From: Bacteroidia bacterium
Lineage (GTDB): Bacteria; Bacteroidota; Bacteroidia; UKL13-3
Assembly (NCBI GenBank): GCA_025454975.1
Contig: JALONK010000005.1
Coordinates: 47,896-111,895 of the forward strand
Direction: 5' to 3'
DNA: 64,000 nucleotides
Part shown: in pieces, positions 63,383 through 64,000 of the stretch
How positions within the stretch are numbered: position 1 is the first letter of the stretch
How the letters are laid out: every line of letters begins with the position of its first letter
Translations under genes and position numbers: made by a program
The notes under the pieces: model-generated
The model's database searches: none
What the model saw: the letters and a program-made list of their open reading frames with translations, nothing else
What the model was told of the DNA's origin: nothing

Positions 63383-63839
63383 TAACTAGTTTATACCTGA
63401 AGCCTTCTTTCGCCTATCATACCAATTATGGTCATATACACGAAACTTGACTTCACTTGCGATTACATTCCTAATAAAATCTCTTGCTTGTTTTTTTATG
63501 GTTTTTATTTGGGGTAATCGGATATATACAGATACGAAGTAAGGAAAATAAAATTGAAAAGGCAACCAAAATTATTGCATATTAGGGAACAGCTTTATTA
63601 TATCATTTATTAAAATCGGTTGAGAATAATAAATGCATTTGATGCTCAGTAAAAACAATGCTATTAAACAATTAGGACAAGAACTTACTGCACTAAAAAC
63701 ACACCTCACTCAACAATTTTTTAACTTGTTATACGCCATCCAATTTTTATACAGTAAAAATGTAGTTCAAAAAAAAGTCGGGGCTATAAACGAACTCAAA
63801 AGTGTGCTTTATTTTTTAAAATGGAGTTGTGCAAGAGGT
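63383..63839. repeat. Repeat copy C (full length, right end abutting an IS)
   Basis: About 457 bp, starting TAACTAGTT and ending GTTGTGCAAGAGGT. It contains an open frame of 78 codons (63633-63869; LSKNNAIKQLGQELTALKTHLTQQ...YSKNVVQKKVGAINELKSVLYFLKWSCA) that runs into the IS; copies A and B encode related but broken stretches. Whether this is a real gene of the repeat is unknown. Confidence 0.88.
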
Positions 63840-64000
63840 GTAAGCATCCCCAAAAATAGTACAATTTAAAAGTAGAAAAAACATAACTTTAAATTGTAAA
63901 TTATGAAAAAGAGCAAATTTAGTCCGGCTCAAATAGCCGGTATTTTAAAGGAATTCGACAACGGGAAAAAAGTTGAAGAAATTACCCGCGAGTATGGCAT
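63839..64000 (+). mobile_element. IS3-family insertion sequence, left end
   Basis: The end starts TGTAAGCATCCCCAAAAATA, in the style of IS3-family termini (5'-TG), and is followed 64 bp later by orfA. It enters exactly where copies A and B of the repeat end. The remainder lies outside the window. Confidence 0.7.
63903..64000 (+). CDS. IS3-family transposase OrfA, partial
   Basis: Only 32 codons plus a partial codon are in the window: MKKSKFSPAQIAGILKEFDN followed by GKKVEEITREYG. This is the usual start of an IS3-family OrfA with a HTH_Tnp_1 (DUF-like helix-turn-helix) domain that binds the IS ends. It is not in the ORF track. OrfB presumably follows by -1 frameshift outside the window. Confidence 0.85.
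   Translation, partial: MKKSKFSPAQIAGILKEFDNGKKVEEITREYG

Noticed and set aside
54763-63839. CRISPR array
   Set aside because: Only three large diverged repeats kilobases apart; no short regular repeats or spacers and no cas genes.

Overview
The window is AT-rich chromosomal DNA from a member of the Bacteroidota, probably a Chitinophagales/Sphingobacteriales-like environmental lineage. The reasons are the many type IX secretion (T9SS) cargo proteins with type A or type B (gliding-motility C-terminal) sorting domains, the lack of Shine-Dalgarno sequences, promoters of the Bacteroidota type (TTTG-N19/20-TAnnTTTG), an ECF sigma with a membrane partner, a menaquinone pathway and the MEP isoprenoid pathway. 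No rRNA, tRNA or CRISPR array was recognised.

Layout. 1-8.3 kb: housekeeping and envelope genes (PLP enzyme fragment, LysM glucosaminidase, DsbD, GmhA, Dxs, universal stress protein). 8.3-16.1 kb: phenylacetate catabolism, with paaG and an alpha/beta hydrolase on the minus strand, a divergent TetR-type regulator next to paaA, paaB and paaC, and paaD cut off from the others by an opposite-strand T9SS cargo gene. 16-24.6 kb: HTH-Fic protein, NlpC/P60 lipoprotein, RecJ, TolB-like propeller, a small regulator/membrane pair, and the asd-cytochrome b5-thioredoxin operon. 24.7-36.5 kb: a surface-protein block in which an ECF sigma factor, an anti-sigma-like membrane protein ending in a T9SS-type domain, and a giant PKD protein form one operon, with a second 1522-residue PKD protein divergent. 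36.5-46 kb: DUF2452, IspH, glutathione peroxidase, a methyltransferase/methyltransferase/FAD-oxidoreductase operon, PurQ, HflX, MenA and MenC. 46-53.5 kb: a repeat-propeller T9SS protein, a CPBP protease, two Crp/Fnr regulators, DUF2141, MarR and SRPBCC genes.

53.5-64 kb is an accessory island. It holds a decayed IS3 transposase, a SymE-like toxin divergent from a small XRE protein, and two minus-strand gene modules separated by copies of one repeat (about 460 bp in the two full copies, about 110 bp in a truncated third). Module 1 is a lipoprotein plus RloA/RloB, which resembles the AbiL abortive-infection pair. Module 2 is a HEPN-like protein with an Rx4H motif, a protein resembling a class III nucleotide cyclase, and a 1223-residue RecQ-like helicase. 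Each repeat starts about 20-26 bp past the last stop codon of a module and ends 14-28 bp before the first start codon of the next. Two attC-like hairpins subdivide the modules. A fresh IS3-family element enters at the right edge. The HEPN/cyclase/helicase module and the repeat-delimited cassette organisation are the best candidates for something undescribed.
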